Positions 23,201 through 33,090 of a DNA stretch of 64,000 bases are shown here, piece by piece. How positions within the stretch are numbered: position 1 is the first letter of the stretch; each line of letters begins with the position of its first letter. Under the pieces are notes generated by a model. It saw nothing but the letters and a program-made list of their open reading frames with translations. It did not search any database and was not told the origin of the DNA. The position numbers were made by a program, and so were the translations under genes. Location: positions 24,595,455 through 24,659,454 of the forward strand of contig CM074180.1 in the NCBI GenBank assembly GCA_037179385.1. Reading direction: 5' to 3'. Source of the stretch: Holothuria scabra (taxonomy: Eukaryota > Echinodermata > Holothuroidea > Aspidochirotida > Holothuriidae).

Positions 23201-26200
23201 TTTTTAAACTGCACTTGTAAACGGCAATCAATCCTTTAAAACAGATGTCTACCAATTGGCAAAAACCACAGACCGGATTTAATCAAGTACTTAGGCTAAA
23301 ACAGAAACTTTCATGATCATCCCATCAAAAAAAAACAAAAAAAAAACAAAAAAAAACAAACCAGAAAGCCAAAAGGCTTAGTGATTCCTTGCCGCTGAAA
23401 GGCCTTTTTTCACATTGACATTGCTTTGCAATGTTTTTCAATTAACAGGGCTCCATAATGTGCCCACAAAGTACACATGCAAGGCATCCAATCTTCCTAC
23501 ACTGAGATCCCCCTTGCCCGTTGTGAACCCAAATGACATTTGACCTCCACCAAAAACTTCTGGGACCATGTATTCACTATGTGCCATCTACAGGACAAGT
23601 TACAGGACCCTACAAGTGACCTTTCTTGAAAGACTGTGCAGGAAAGCTTGTCAGGCTTTGAACATGTCGACTCCAAATGAACTTTGACCTTTCAGAAAAT
23701 CAATAGGGATCATCTACCCAATATGACCAATCCACACACCAAATATGAGCACAGTCACATGTACCGTTCTTGAGATATCGTGTTTACAAAGTTTTGACCT
23801 TTTGACCTCTCATGACCCCAAATGACCTTTGACCTCCACCAAAAACAAAAGGAATCATCTACTCAATATGACCAACCCACACACCAAATATGAGCATAGT
23901 CACATGTACCGTTCTTGAGATATCGTGTTTATGAAGTTTTGACCTTTTGACCTCTCATGACCCCAAATGACCTTTGATCTCCACCAAAAACAATGGGGAT
24001 CAACTACTCAATATGGCCAATGCACACACCAAACATAAGATTAGTCACACTTACTCTTCTTGAGATACCATGTTTAAAAGCAATTTCTAAGGAATTTACC
24101 TATTGACCTCTCATGACACCAAATGACCTTTGACCTCCACGAAAATCGATAGGGATCATCTATTCAATATGACCAACCCACACACCAAATATGAGCATAG
24201 TCACATGTACCGTTCTCGAGATATCGTGTTTACAAGGTTTTGACCTTTTGACCTCTCGTGACCCCAAGTGACCTTTGACGTCCACCAAAAACAATAGGGA
24301 TCATCTACTCAATATGGGCAATCCACATGCCAAGTATGAGATCCCTCGGAGTTACCCTTCTTGAGATATCGTGTTTACAAGCCAAAGCGTCACATACGCG
24401 CACACACACACACACACACACACGACATCACCATCGCATTGATTCCTTGCCTGCCTACGGCAAGGAATCAAAAAACAAAGGAAACCAAAGTTACTGTACT
24501 AGTCAACAGAGTATGAAACTTACTTATTATGCATTAAATATGAATATCGTCTGAAATAAATATGCAAATATGATATGGTACTTACTTTGCATTTTTGGCA
24601 AACATCTCTGTGAAAAAGAAGTTAAGCAATAGAGGCAAGAGACTCATGAAGCCCAGATAGAGCCAATCATAGAGCTGCATCTCATCATCACATACTGTAC
24701 AGATTGATTCATTATTAGGTTTCATCCCCCTGGGACAGGCCTGAGAAAAAAAAAAACAAATATATACAGTTTTCTTAAAATTTTATAGAGTTTACTGGGC
24801 AAATTAAGAAAAAAATTTAACAATTATTGACCTCCTCCCTATTTTAAAACCAACATGCTAGCCAAGAGATTAATCACGGTTTATGCTCTTCCATCCTTAA
24901 ATAGACTGGGCTCTGTTAACAGGGTCAATGCACTTTCTCGAAAATCAATTTTCCTAACTTTTCCAGGACCAAATAAAGAATATCCATGACCTTCCCTTTT
25001 GATATTTTACAAAAAATTACATGAATTTTGAGTTGAAGTCAATAATTTTGATGCTAAGTGAGAAGTGATAAGTGAGAACAAACTTTGCTATTACAAGTGA
25101 GAATGGAATAATGCCACTTTGCGAGGATTCCCATGACTTTTCCATGCTTCCACACAATTATACTCAATTAAAGACTTTCCCAGGCAATAAACCACTTTTC
25201 AAAATTTTCATGACTTTCCAGGTTTTCCATTCTGTGGAAACTCTGGGTTAAACTGTTAATTTCAAATAGCATTCACTCTGTGCCAAAGCACTATTGTGAT
25301 CTTCCCCTAAATAACAATTTATTTAATTTAAAACATGTTACAGCAGTACAAAAAACTTCCTTCTTCCTCAAATTGGGACTGTGTTCTATGAAAGTTTTAA
25401 ACAAATTCACATCCAATGCAATCATAATACATCCTTCTTCATACAGCATGTCTTTATCAAAGATAAGTGCAGAGTATTAGAAAATTCTGACAATTGATTT
25501 ACTAATATATTTAAGTCTTATTTTCCCTTACCCCACATTCACTATAATTTGATGCATCATGCTCCCTGCCAAGCTCTGTGCGTCCACAATAAAGTCCAGG
25601 GCAAGTTTTTTGTCCCTCTTGGATTTGGCTGCTCAAAACTAAAATAGGAAAAAAAAAAGAGTCGATGAAATATTTAAGCTAAGGTTACTTTAACTATTTG
25701 CAAGACTTCAATATCAAGACAGTTCGGTACATCAGTACAATTTATACAGTAGGTTTACCATCCATCTAAACTAATTGGAATTGTTTTTTTCTTTTTTTTT
25801 AAGGAAAAGTGAGCATCCCAGGTGGTGCTGTAAGGCAAACTGTCCCGCTTTTCTCAAGAGGGAATATAGGCTGGGCAAGCCGATCAGAACTACAATGTAA
25901 ATTTCATTCATCGTAACACGACTAGTCGATGTGGACTAATGGGAACTGCATAATTACTGTCAGCCTTTATGTTGTCATTCGCACTTATCAATCAGCCAAG
26001 AAGGCTACTGTAGCAGACATTAATTCAGTATGGTATACTAACTTGAACAAAAGAGTGCCCAAGACTGGTTACTGTCCATTTAGGTTGTTGCTGTAAACTT
26101 TGAGTTCTATCACTTTTGATATTGTGCAAGAAGATATGTGATTGAGTATTAATGTTGTGGTTTTGGTCTACAGTACTGTTTGCAGTAAATGTGATGCAAA

Positions 26201-28465
26201 CCCATTTAGGCTGAGCATAATTATGCATATTGGGAAAACAACTTGGAAGAAGTGAAATCTGCTTCAAATATTGCACCATTTGGCTTCTAGGCATGCACCA
26301 AATTCCAAATTTTCAGCAACCTTCCCTCCCCCATGCATATTTGTCTTCAATACAGAGTTTGAGCACTTTCAGCCAATAGAAATATGGTAACACTAGGTAC
26401 AGCAGACTTCACAATGATTTCAAATATGATTTTCATATGAAGTGAATGTCATGAACTCTAAGAAGTTTGTCCTCAGAGGCGTAGCCACAAGGAGGGTTTG
26501 GGGGGTTAGAACGCCCCCCCATGACCCAACCTTGCAATGCAAAAAACACCTCAAAAAGTGTTTTTTTCTCTCTATTCTTAGACTTTTCCCTCAAACAGTA
26601 TCATGACCCCAAACCACAAAACCCTACCCATGACACAATCCCGGCTATGTGCCTGTTTGTCCTATACCTGTAACCATTACTGGTTTCATAGGGGCATAAC
26701 TGGTGGCATTCCAGAACATCTGTTTATCAAGTGAAGTCGAAGTTGCAGTCAAGTGTGGAAGAATAGAGGGCACAAACCAACTTCTACTGCAAACTTTATC
26801 CACTTTTAAATATCTTGAAAGGTTACTGACTAGTAACAAATACTGGAAAATTGCATGCACCCCCACTGCAACTTCAACTCCAGTTTAAAATTAAGTAAGT
26901 CAAAGTATAGAGGCCACAGGCCAACTTCCACTGCAGTTCCGACCTCACTGAAAAGACTACAGGTTGAATTAATTAGTATATACAGTATGGTACTGTATCT
27001 GGACTCTGACTCCACTTTCAAATATATATATTGAAAGGTTTCTAGGTTGGTACTGTAGCAAATACAGGACAGCATCAGTTAAAAAAGTGATGTTCTCAGA
27101 AGAAGAAAAAGTAAGCATATGTGACTCCAATAAAAATAGGACCTTGAAAAGTGTGGGGTATTCTATAATTACTTGTTAGGCCTACTAATTTTTCATGCAA
27201 TCTTGAATGCCTGCAGGAGTGATTTAAAAAGCTTCCTTGCCTTGGCCTTGCAAATAATTCACAAGATCCCTTAAGGTAAATGAATAGTCCCTGAAAAGGA
27301 CTCATATACTACATCCACATTGTTTTACTCAACACTAGAGTCCTTGGCCACAGTGCGCAAGAGATCCCAAAGTTAAGGCATTGTTGTGTTTAGAACTACA
27401 TTTTGAAGTTTATTTTCCTGGCACAAATTTCACAATTTCCTTAAACTTTTCATGTTATCAGATTTAAAAATCATTTTCTACTTTGTTGAGGTAATGAATT
27501 CCTTCAATTGTACACATCTTTCCTCCAAAGTGTGAAAATTTACAACAATATGACAAGCAGATGAGCAAGCAGATGCAGGCAGACTGCATTGTTAAGTACT
27601 GTTGCTAGATTTTGTGTCACTGAAAGTTTTAACCTCCAAATTTCACCTTATTGCTTGCCTTCATCTGAAGAAAGTTAAATGTTATGACAAAGATCTTTCA
27701 TGGTATGGTTATTATAAGTGCATTTTTAAAGCTGTGAGAAGTTGAGGAGGGGCCTGCTGTGCTCAGCGTGCACATCACATAGCTCCCAAGTTCACAGAGG
27801 CTAGATGTGGGTCCAACTGCTCTGTCTGTTGGTGGATCGCTGGCCTAGAGGGGGTATTTGGGGAGGGGGTCCCCTCAACCTTTTCACAAATTTTTCAAGT
27901 TTTAGAAGCGTCTACATGCAAAATGGTCGCACTTCTTTCACAAATCAGTCAAGAAAATTTCCCTAAGTTACCGCCAAAAAAGGTCAGTACAGTTCTAAAT
28001 TTTTTGCGGCAACCTAGGAAAATGTTGTAAAGTAGTTTGCCAAAATCATTTTATTCAGATACTCACAAACATACAATTACTTAAACCTTTCCTATGTAAT
28101 CACCATATTCAAATGTTATTGTTGCTGTAAATTTTGGTGCAGTTACCCGTACAGTTTGCAAACATCAACCCATATATCACCAACAGTCGTACCATATGCT
28201 TCAAGTGATTTCCAATGTACTGTATCTTCATACATCTTGCATGGTGTTCTGGCCATGAAAACACTCAGTTGAGAACTTCAAGAACTGTCAGGACAGTCCA
28301 GAATGTTATTTTGATGGGAAACTGAGACAAGCTCTGCCTCTAACCCACAAAGTGGGCATTCACTTTTGCTATTGAACATGGTGTGGCACGACATTACACC
28401 ACTATTTATGCAATGGCAAGGATATATTCCATACCTGCTGCAAAGATTAGCCAATATTTAGCCAT
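14006..28465 (-). CDS. JKAMP: JKAMP, JNK1/MAPK8-associated membrane protein, 8 exons, complete
   Basis: Joining minus-strand segments 28465-28435, 25638-25532, 24740-24586, 22363-22284, 17354-17234, 16583-16414, 15498-15422 and 14203-14006 gives 939 nt, i.e. 312 codons plus stop, with GT-AG at every junction and consistent phase. From memory of the family, human JKAMP is about 311 residues. Family hallmarks visible: CPGLYCGRT near residue 20-30, CPRG at 48-51, LYDWLYLGF at 69-77, DPVG at 122-125, ADWYTM at 138-143, YAALYF at 201-206, and C-terminal FYLLTAKFT at 298-306. The N-terminus is a hydrophobic signal-like segment (MAKYWLIFAA...), then a Cys-rich luminal part, then several membrane helices. 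Known role: ER membrane protein that binds JNK1 and links proteasome/ERAD components to the ER. Introns hold many mobile elements. Confidence 0.95.
14640..14770 (+). repeat. SINE-body-like fragment in JKAMP intron 7
   Basis: The stretch around 14690-14755 ('ggtgggtgggttttttt', 'aagagcaatttatggttttc', 'aactgaacctttt') resembles the body of the SINE at 61545-61845 ('aaggtgggtttttcatcc', 'aagagcaatctacagttttc', 'gaactggccttt'). No tRNA head is visible. Confidence 0.4.
15422..15498 (-). CDS. JKAMP: JKAMP coding exon 7
   Basis: Acceptor ttcccaccag at 15499, donor CAG|gtttgt at 15421. It encodes residues 222-247, including FSFPYVVTAASL. Phase 1 in, phase 0 out, matching its neighbours. The donor is a non-consensus but acceptable gtttgt. 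Confidence 0.9.
15692..16101. mobile_element. ACCGGTAC-rich inverted-repeat element in JKAMP intron 6
   Basis: Inverted termini AGGGTTGGGGGGGGTA (left) and TACCACCCAACCCT (right). Between them 'ATACCGGTAC' or close variants recur at both ends and in the middle. I could not find an exact target duplication. Probably a non-autonomous DNA element (hAT-like ends), but the superfamily is uncertain. Confidence 0.6.
16150..16315. repeat. 'TTTTCCAGG' dispersed repeat, copy 1
   Basis: Contains 'catgacctttccaggatgtc', 'tcttttccaggcct' and 'caggttttccatcaccattggaac', the same pattern as 24930-25250. It is a dispersed non-coding repeat located between JKAMP exons 6 and 7. Confidence 0.45.
16414..16583 (-). 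CDS. JKAMP: JKAMP coding exon 6
   Basis: Acceptor ttattcag at 16584; donor GTTT|gtaagt at 16413. It encodes residues 165-221 with IILIYYTFNLALMMLVRPFL, a membrane helix, and NSVYAALYFHPILVLFHAV. The loop between the two helices is three residues shorter than I recall for human. Confidence 0.93.
17234..17354 (-). CDS. JKAMP: JKAMP coding exon 5
   Basis: Acceptor gatcacacag at 17355; donor CCATT|gtgagt at 17233. It encodes residues 125-164: RTCRVNRLADWYTMFKNPQP and CTQEAVFPL, closely matching the conserved DWYTM...C.EAVYPL block of the family. Confidence 0.94.
18090..18330 (-). mobile_element. tRNA-derived SINE in JKAMP intron 4
   Basis: On the minus strand a tRNA-like head is visible at about 18330-18250: 'tggtttagtggtagacgatcc' (A box) and 'gggatcgtttcattccc' (degenerate B box). 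The body ends near 18095. No clear tail or target duplication. Confidence 0.5.
18700..19889. repeat. ~145-bp tandem array (left part)
   Basis: Successive units share TGACCTTTGACCTCCACC, GGGATCATCTACTCAATATG, ATGAGCATAGTCACATGTAC and GAGATATCGTGTTTAC. The landmark GACCTCTCG/C recurs at 19037, 19182, 19327, 19472, 19617 and 19762, an exact 145-bp spacing. The array resumes at 21478-22108 after the hAT insertion. Adjacent units differ by a few point changes (e.g. GACCTCTCGTG versus GACCTCTCCTG). Confidence 0.92.
19890..21477. mobile_element. 1588-bp hAT-type element nested in the tandem array
   Basis: Terminal inverted repeats TAGTGTTGAGCCGATAAC are perfect over 18 bp. Flanks are TGTGTTTA (19882-19889) and CATGTTAA (21478-21485), a diverged 8-bp duplication; the unit without insertion reads ctgtgtttacaagc (21776-21789), confirming the insertion point. 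Subterminal regions repeat GCCGATACCGATA. No transposase frame is intact. A smaller element sits inside (20909-21181). Confidence 0.88.
20909..21181. mobile_element. 273-bp hAT-type MITE nested inside the hAT element
   Basis: Termini CATGGGCGTCCGCAG and CTGCGGATGCCCATG are inverted repeats with one mismatch. The element is flanked by the exact 8-mer GGGATTGC on both sides (20901-20908, 21182-21189). The interior carries facing 'aagggggcttttgcccc' and 'ttttgcccccc' segments. It is the third level of a nested insertion. Confidence 0.9.
22099..22142. repeat. CA-rich microsatellite of pearl-like copy 1
   Basis: (CA)n with interrupting T and C between the last satellite unit and the 3' hairpin. 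The equivalent runs are 24398-24423 in copy 2 and about 56795-56823 in copy 3. Confidence 0.85.
22284..22363 (-). CDS. JKAMP: JKAMP coding exon 4
   Basis: Acceptor gtcttcacag at 22364; donor CCAGTAG|gtaagc at 22283. It encodes residues 98-124 (VIMLHVSSILESVLAAVFA... DPV), the second membrane helix ending in the family's DPVG motif, whose Gly is split by the intron. Confidence 0.94.
23363..24469. mobile_element. pearl/Helitron-like element, copy 2 (uninterrupted)
   Basis: Begins AGAAAGCCAAAAGGCTTAGT, where AAGCC-AAAA-GGCTT is a small hairpin, contains about five satellite units, a CA run, and ends with the hairpin GATTCCTTGCC...GGCAAGGAATC. At 1.1 kb it is the most compact copy and probably closest to the mobile form. 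It lies in JKAMP intron 3, next to an A-rich run. Confidence 0.82.
24586..24740 (-). CDS. JKAMP: JKAMP coding exon 3
   Basis: Acceptor tttttctcag at 24741; donor GCAAA|gtaag at 24585. It encodes residues 47-97 with CPRGMKPNNES, two further Cys (60, 63), the signature LYDWLYLGF and the first membrane helix. Confidence 0.95.
24930..25250. repeat. 'TTTTCCAGG' dispersed repeat, copy 2
   Basis: Repeated 'actttTCCAGG', 'catgacttttccatg' and 'tcatgactttccaggttttcc' across the segment, in JKAMP intron 2. Flanks carry 'tgttaa' on both sides (24915 region and about 25254), a possible target duplication. Confidence 0.5.
25532..25638 (-). CDS. JKAMP: JKAMP coding exon 2
   Basis: Acceptor cctattttag at 25639; donor GGG|gtaagg at 25531. 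It encodes residues 11-46, ending TCPGLYCGRTELGREHDASN and YSECG. The spaced cysteines match the luminal N-terminal Cys cluster of JKAMP. Confidence 0.94.
26475..26655 (+). mobile_element. 181-bp CAG-GCGTAGCC hAT-like MITE
   Basis: Starts CAGAGGCGTAGCCAC, ends CCGGCTATGTGCCTG, and is flanked by the exact 8-mer TTTGTCCT (26467-26474 and 26656-26663). The 8-bp duplication and CAG/CTG termini point to hAT. Related copies: 10733-10912, 41213-41354 and the larger 59349-61151. It lies in JKAMP intron 1. Confidence 0.9.
28435..28465 (-). CDS. JKAMP: JKAMP coding exon 1 (start)
   Basis: ATG at 28465 in a good context (A at -3, G at +4) encodes MAKYWLIFAA plus one base, then GCAG|gtatgg. Phase 1 fits exon 2 and the join gives a plausible cleavable signal peptide. 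The exon is too short to be proved by homology, and this is the only start I found that gives an open frame into exon 2. Confidence 0.7.
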
Positions 28466-28800
28466 GTTGTGACAGTGAACATAGGTCCGTACTTAATACA
28501 TAGGCCTATGCATACGTGCAGGCACTGAGTTGAATGTGTTGTGATATACGATTTACTGAATTTGTAGTTTATCAATAAGCTGAATTATTTGTTAATTTGA
28601 GTGGTTCCCTAACTCTAACTAAGAATACTTCAGAGATTTGAAATGCAGGATTTTCAGAGGGCTGGGCCGGTCAGCTGGCCGGTTTGGGTGTTTAAATGTG
28701 GGTCAAAAATGTGAAATGGGGTCACTTGGGAGGTATGACATCAGCATGATTTTATGAGGCGCATGGCCAAGGACCATGAACGGAGTAAGGCCTACTGTAC
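28466..28800. other. JKAMP 5' flank
   Basis: Should contain the JKAMP 5' UTR and core promoter on the minus strand. I see no TATA box or other motif I could defend, and the transcription start cannot be read from sequence alone. Confidence 0.3.
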
Positions 28801-28807
28801 TGTACAG

Positions 28808-29576
28808 GTCTTCCTAGCCCTTGAACAGGGCAGCCTAGGCTCATTCCTCTCACAACACAGCCCTTGTGCAGATACACTTCACAAAAGTACTCACTAGCCA
28901 GGACACTCGCCAACCGTCACCTCTTGCGTCCCCCCAAAAAACTATTCTCACCGAACTTCACAAAGATGATCTCTGGCAACACATTTACCTTTCCGCAAAA
29001 GATGTGCACAAAGTTTCATCAAAGAATGGCCCATTTTCACTGCCAATTTTGACCGTAACAGTAAGTCAATGCATAATGTTTTCAAGTTCTCGACAACTGT
29101 TCCCAGTACAGGTCAAAGGTCACAAGGGGAAAACTTGGCAAAATGGGATACTCCACTTGTGTTGCTGTCTTCATAATACCATCTTTGATTCAGTAACAGT
29201 AAGAATTTTTTTTGCAATGCGGCATAGACTCAAGTGCTTCTGTCACTGAGTTCCCTTCCCATAATACACCAAAAGAAAAAGGCAAATTCTCATGCAGAAA
29301 ACGACACAACATAATGCTAAATTTTGCTTTATATCTTGTTCCTTATGATCATTTTATGCCGTTACTTTCGTGAGATCTCAGCAACAACATATTTATTCCT
29401 TCATTCATAGGTTCTTTAAGATGAAAAAGTATCAAACTAGGTGAGTTATTTTATATTTTGTGCATCGTGGCTAGTGAGTACGTTTGTAAACATTATCTAT
29501 GCAAGGATGGGTTGTGCGAGGAATGAGCCCAGGCCATGTAACGAACACAAACCCTGTTCGTGGGCTAAAGTCTTAC
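28808..29576. mobile_element. inverted-repeat element upstream of JKAMP
   Basis: Left end 'agcccttgaacaggg' and 'aggctcattcctctcacaac'; right end 'gttgtgcgaggaatgagccc' and 'ccctgttcgtgggct'. These are long inverted termini with a ~20-bp insertion in the right arm. The plus-strand open frames inside (28864-29249) look like by-products. No target duplication identified. Confidence 0.55.
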
Positions 29577-32228
29577 CATTTTTAGCTAAGTTCACATTCC
29601 TGTTCAAGGACTACTGAATGGTTAGCAAATATTCTCTAGCCTAGGCCTACTGTATTCATTCTCATCTTGGCTCTAACTGGGTTTCCATACCCACATTCAT
29701 TGGGTTAGCCTTGGCCTTTGTACGCATAACTTTAGTTATTAATGATTGAGGTCTGGGTTATGATCTGAAAGGAAGGATCGAGGTCTAGTACATGTATGGT
29801 ACATGTACAGTAGTATTATGGGTAAGGGTTATGAAGAAAAAGTAATACTGGGTTAAGGTTATAGTTAGGGTTAGGGATACAGTTTGTGTATCTGCCTACC
29901 TAGGCCTATGCGTAGTGTGCCGCTTCCAGGTATCGAAACCCAATTAAGGCCTAGATTAATGAAGTAGTTAGTAACATTACCAGTAACTGATAGGCCTAAC
30001 AGTACACCCAGATTTCAACAGTTAGATGTATCAGTTGGCTAGGCCTAACAACATGTAACGCAGAATATTTCTCCTTTCTCGTACCATAACGCACGGCCGT
30101 GAAATTTTCAGCCAATTTAACTGAAACTTGTCAAATTTATGTGACTTCTGAGTTAAACTGCCTAGCATATGGCTTAACATTAGGCCCAGTACTAGTAGTA
30201 CTAGCTGTGAGCTCCTCCCCAATGATCGGTAACCAAACTTAATTCCCTATAAATATGGTAGCCACGAACAGCACTCTGAACTTTGCAAGTGTGATCAACT
30301 TTCACCGACATCTTGATATGTAACGTTACACACAGAAGTGACTTTGTTAAGTGCCCGCGGCATATGCATTCATGCATGATGTGAACAGTATACAGCCAGG
30401 CCTCGCGGTACTGTCCTGACCGGCCGGCTATACGCACGTACATACGGTAATTGCATAATAGTTACCGTGAGTAGTACCATTAGCAGTACATACGCGTTCA
30501 CAGCATTTCACTGTTAACAGTTTTCCTGCGTTGAATTTCGATTTTCATGTTAGGCTGTTCGGATAGGCTGGCGAATATTTGTATACCTACGGTATGTACA
30601 GTACCACTTTCGAACCGCAAACGAAGCAGTACAGGTTCGCGGTATATGATAACGTGATGGATATCAACAGAAATTAATTGCACAAACATGCCTTTTACTT
30701 CAGGATACAGTATGGGACTTTAGGAGATTTTGTGGCTTCAAGGCAGGACTATTTCATTTTCCTTTTACCATATTGTCTTTGGAATTAACAATTTCACTTA
30801 ATGCAATGTGACGAAAAAGTTGGGGGGGGCGTTTATTAGAGAGGGGGCGTTTAATAGAGTAAATACGGTATAACCCGACCTCACAATATATTGTGATAGC
30901 TCCCAGTTTCACAGTCCAGAGCAGTTGAAAACTTGCCCACGTAGGCTAGGCCTAGGCTACTGTAACTAGTGTAAGTTAGGCCTAACCGTGGAGTTATAAC
31001 TAACTAGTAATTAGTACTGAGTGTAGTTTGCTCAACGGTAGTAACGTTACGTTAGTGTAGGCCTAGCCTAACATTAGGCTAACGTTAGGCTAGTTCTGAG
31101 TCAAGAGTTTGGTCGACGATACATTGCGATCATACATACGGGGACCAAAAGGATCGGGTTGATTAAGATAATATCTAGAAGAGACAGCAATGGTCGACGG
31201 AACCATTACCAAACACCAAATCATCGCTGTAATTAGATACATTTTGTCCTGTTTCTCAAATTATTGAGGATATTCACAGCCAGGTTTCCATATATGAAGC
31301 CTGCGTAGCACCTCTCAGCTAAAACGCTTCATAGTACTGTAAACACGGATCTGCCTTGTCAAACACTGAACGAAGATTTTCGTCTGCTCCGCGGGGTGTT
31401 TCCAGATAAATTAGTCCATCGTTTCTACATCTTGCAAAAAGAAACTACCGAATTTCCTTTAATTTTCGTTTGCCCGTTTGCCTTGAACATAGTAAAATAA
31501 ACCTTTTGAGGGAAAATTTTTAGTGCATGTTTATATTCTGGCCAAGAAAATTTAAGGTAGGGAAAGGTTTGGTGAAATTACTTTTTGGGGATGCTTGGAG
31601 TGGAATGTCCTCCATCCGTATTTTGACAGAAAAAATAGTCCTCTTTTTATAAACGCAGCGACATTTAGTATGCAATTACTTGGAGTAGGCCTAATTATAT
31701 AATTATATATTTTATAATTATATATAATTACAAGATTTATCATGGAGTTATGCAGTTCAAAATGGTTCATGATAGCCCTGTCCCATTTTCATCAGTTATC
31801 TTGGAGCTGTTTACCGTGGAGTGAATAGAGGGAGTTTTGTCCTCTTACTAGTTTTTTTTCCCCGGCCCCATCCTCAGTTTACCCATCCAAGTTAGGTTAG
31901 TTATGTTTGGGGTAAGATCAACTAAAAAGTAACACAGGCTACAGGGGTAGTGCTAACGGAGGTCGGGGCAATGGAACACTACCCTCCCCGGTCGGGAACT
32001 GACTCGGAGGTAGGCGGTTTCGTCGGGGACTCGAGGCCTAAAACAATTAAAAGTTAACAATAATAAGTAAAAAACCTACACGGAAGTACTGAAGTTACTG
32101 GATGGGTGATCTTGAACATATTTTTTGTTTTGAAATGTTATTTCAAGACACATCGGAATCGATCATGATTTTAAATCATTTCTTCTCAGCTCCGGTATAC
32201 CTCATTCCATCAGGAAGTTGCCGGGTTC
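29577..32228. other. intergenic region, no gene seen
   Basis: Contains telomere-like 'ggttagggttaggg' at about 29858-29878 (too short to mean anything), a TAGGCCTA cluster (30930-31095) and an AT-rich palindromic stretch at about 31690-31735. No splice-flanked coding segment recognised. Confidence 0.4.
30930..31095. repeat. TAGGCCTA palindrome cluster
   Basis: Overlapping 'taggctaggcctaggcta', 'gttaggcctaac', 'gtaggcctagcctaacattaggctaacgttaggcta' style motifs (about eight AGGCCT or TAGGCTA units in 165 bp). Isolated TAGGCCTA also occurs repeatedly elsewhere in the window, e.g. 28501, 29641, 29901. No function can be inferred. Confidence 0.6.
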
Positions 32229-32792
32229 CATATAACATAACATAACAGGTTGAAGGGCAAAGGAGGGCCAAAGCCCCATAAGATGCCCTGAAGTCCAGGC
32301 CCAAATCAATTAATTCTTCGAAGATCCAATGCCAGAGTGAGTGTGGATGAACACCGGCGAACTTCGCCTTCTCTTTTCGACTAGTGCTCAGAGGTAACGA
32401 GGCAGGCGTGTACTAATAGCTCCCAATCCTGCTCCCGGGACCGCCATTTAACGTCCCCATCCGACGGACGTGAGCGTATCCCCAGTCTTTCGCCACTTTC
32501 CCAAAGGCTGGAGGGGGTGGAGGTTATACTTGCTCTGCACCACTGCTCAACAGCTGACAACTTCCTGAGTCGGACAACTTCCTGAAACGGACAACTTCCT
32601 GAAACGGACAACCAAATACCCAATTTTGTAATTCACCAATTTTAAACCCCCTCAGCATCACTGTGAACAGCTATGCTGAACAAGTTAATTTTTAGACCCC
32701 GGAAAATTTCCAAGTGGTTCCACCGGGATTTGATCCGGGGACCTTCAGTATGCAAGGCAGTACGCTCAAACCACCGAGCCATCTCCATCCCA
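32229..32792 (-). mobile_element. long tRNA-derived SINE with TTATG tail
   Basis: On the minus strand a tRNA-like head at 32792-32718 carries 'gatggctcggtggtttgagcg' (A box) and 'ggtccccggatcaaatcc' (B box). The body includes 'gtggcgaaagactgggga', 'gacgttaaatggcggtcccg', and a 3x16-bp repeat 'gttgtccgtttcagga' at about 32565-32612. It ends in a (TTATG)3-like tail at 32229-32246. Length about 560 bp, long for a SINE; the GTTAAA-GGCGGTCCCG block is reminiscent of conserved central domains seen in some animal SINE superfamilies. Confidence 0.75.
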
Positions 32793-32940
32793 TATGTACC
32801 TTGTTCCTATCTTCTTCCCTCGGCGTCGAGCCTAAGGACGGCAATTTCATTCGGGAGGAAATTCAGTGACTGAAGTTCCTAGATGGATGAATGAATGATC
32901 ATAAAAAAAAAAGAAAAAAATTGATGAACTATTTTTTTTT

Positions 32941-33090
32941 CAGTGGCGTAGCAAGCAAAATCATTTTGTGTGAAGTGAAAGTGAGGGCGGAACGATTTTG
33001 GACCATGCAACTCACCCTACCCTATTGACCAAAAGGTACATTTTTCATATTAAATTTTTCGCTTTTTGTTCGAGCAAGAACAATTTTTTC
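32941..33090 (+). mobile_element. left terminus of a CAG-GCGTAGC element
   Basis: CAGTGGCGTAGCAAGC at 32941 is a typical left end of the hAT-like family seen at 26475 and 59349. A facing right-end sequence GGTGACGCCACTG occurs at 39123-39135, but the 8-bp flanks do not match, so they may belong to different insertions. Extent unknown. Confidence 0.45.

Noticed and set aside
18700..24400. CRISPR-like regular repeats
   Set aside because: The ~145-bp units have no unique spacers and sit in introns of an animal gene; this is satellite DNA.
28866..29249. 127-codon plus-strand frame upstream of JKAMP
   Set aside because: It is inside an inverted-repeat element and has no protein-like conservation signal.
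29858..29880. telomere-like GGTTAGGGTTAGGG
   Set aside because: Only about two TTAGGG units, interior to the window; chance or relic.
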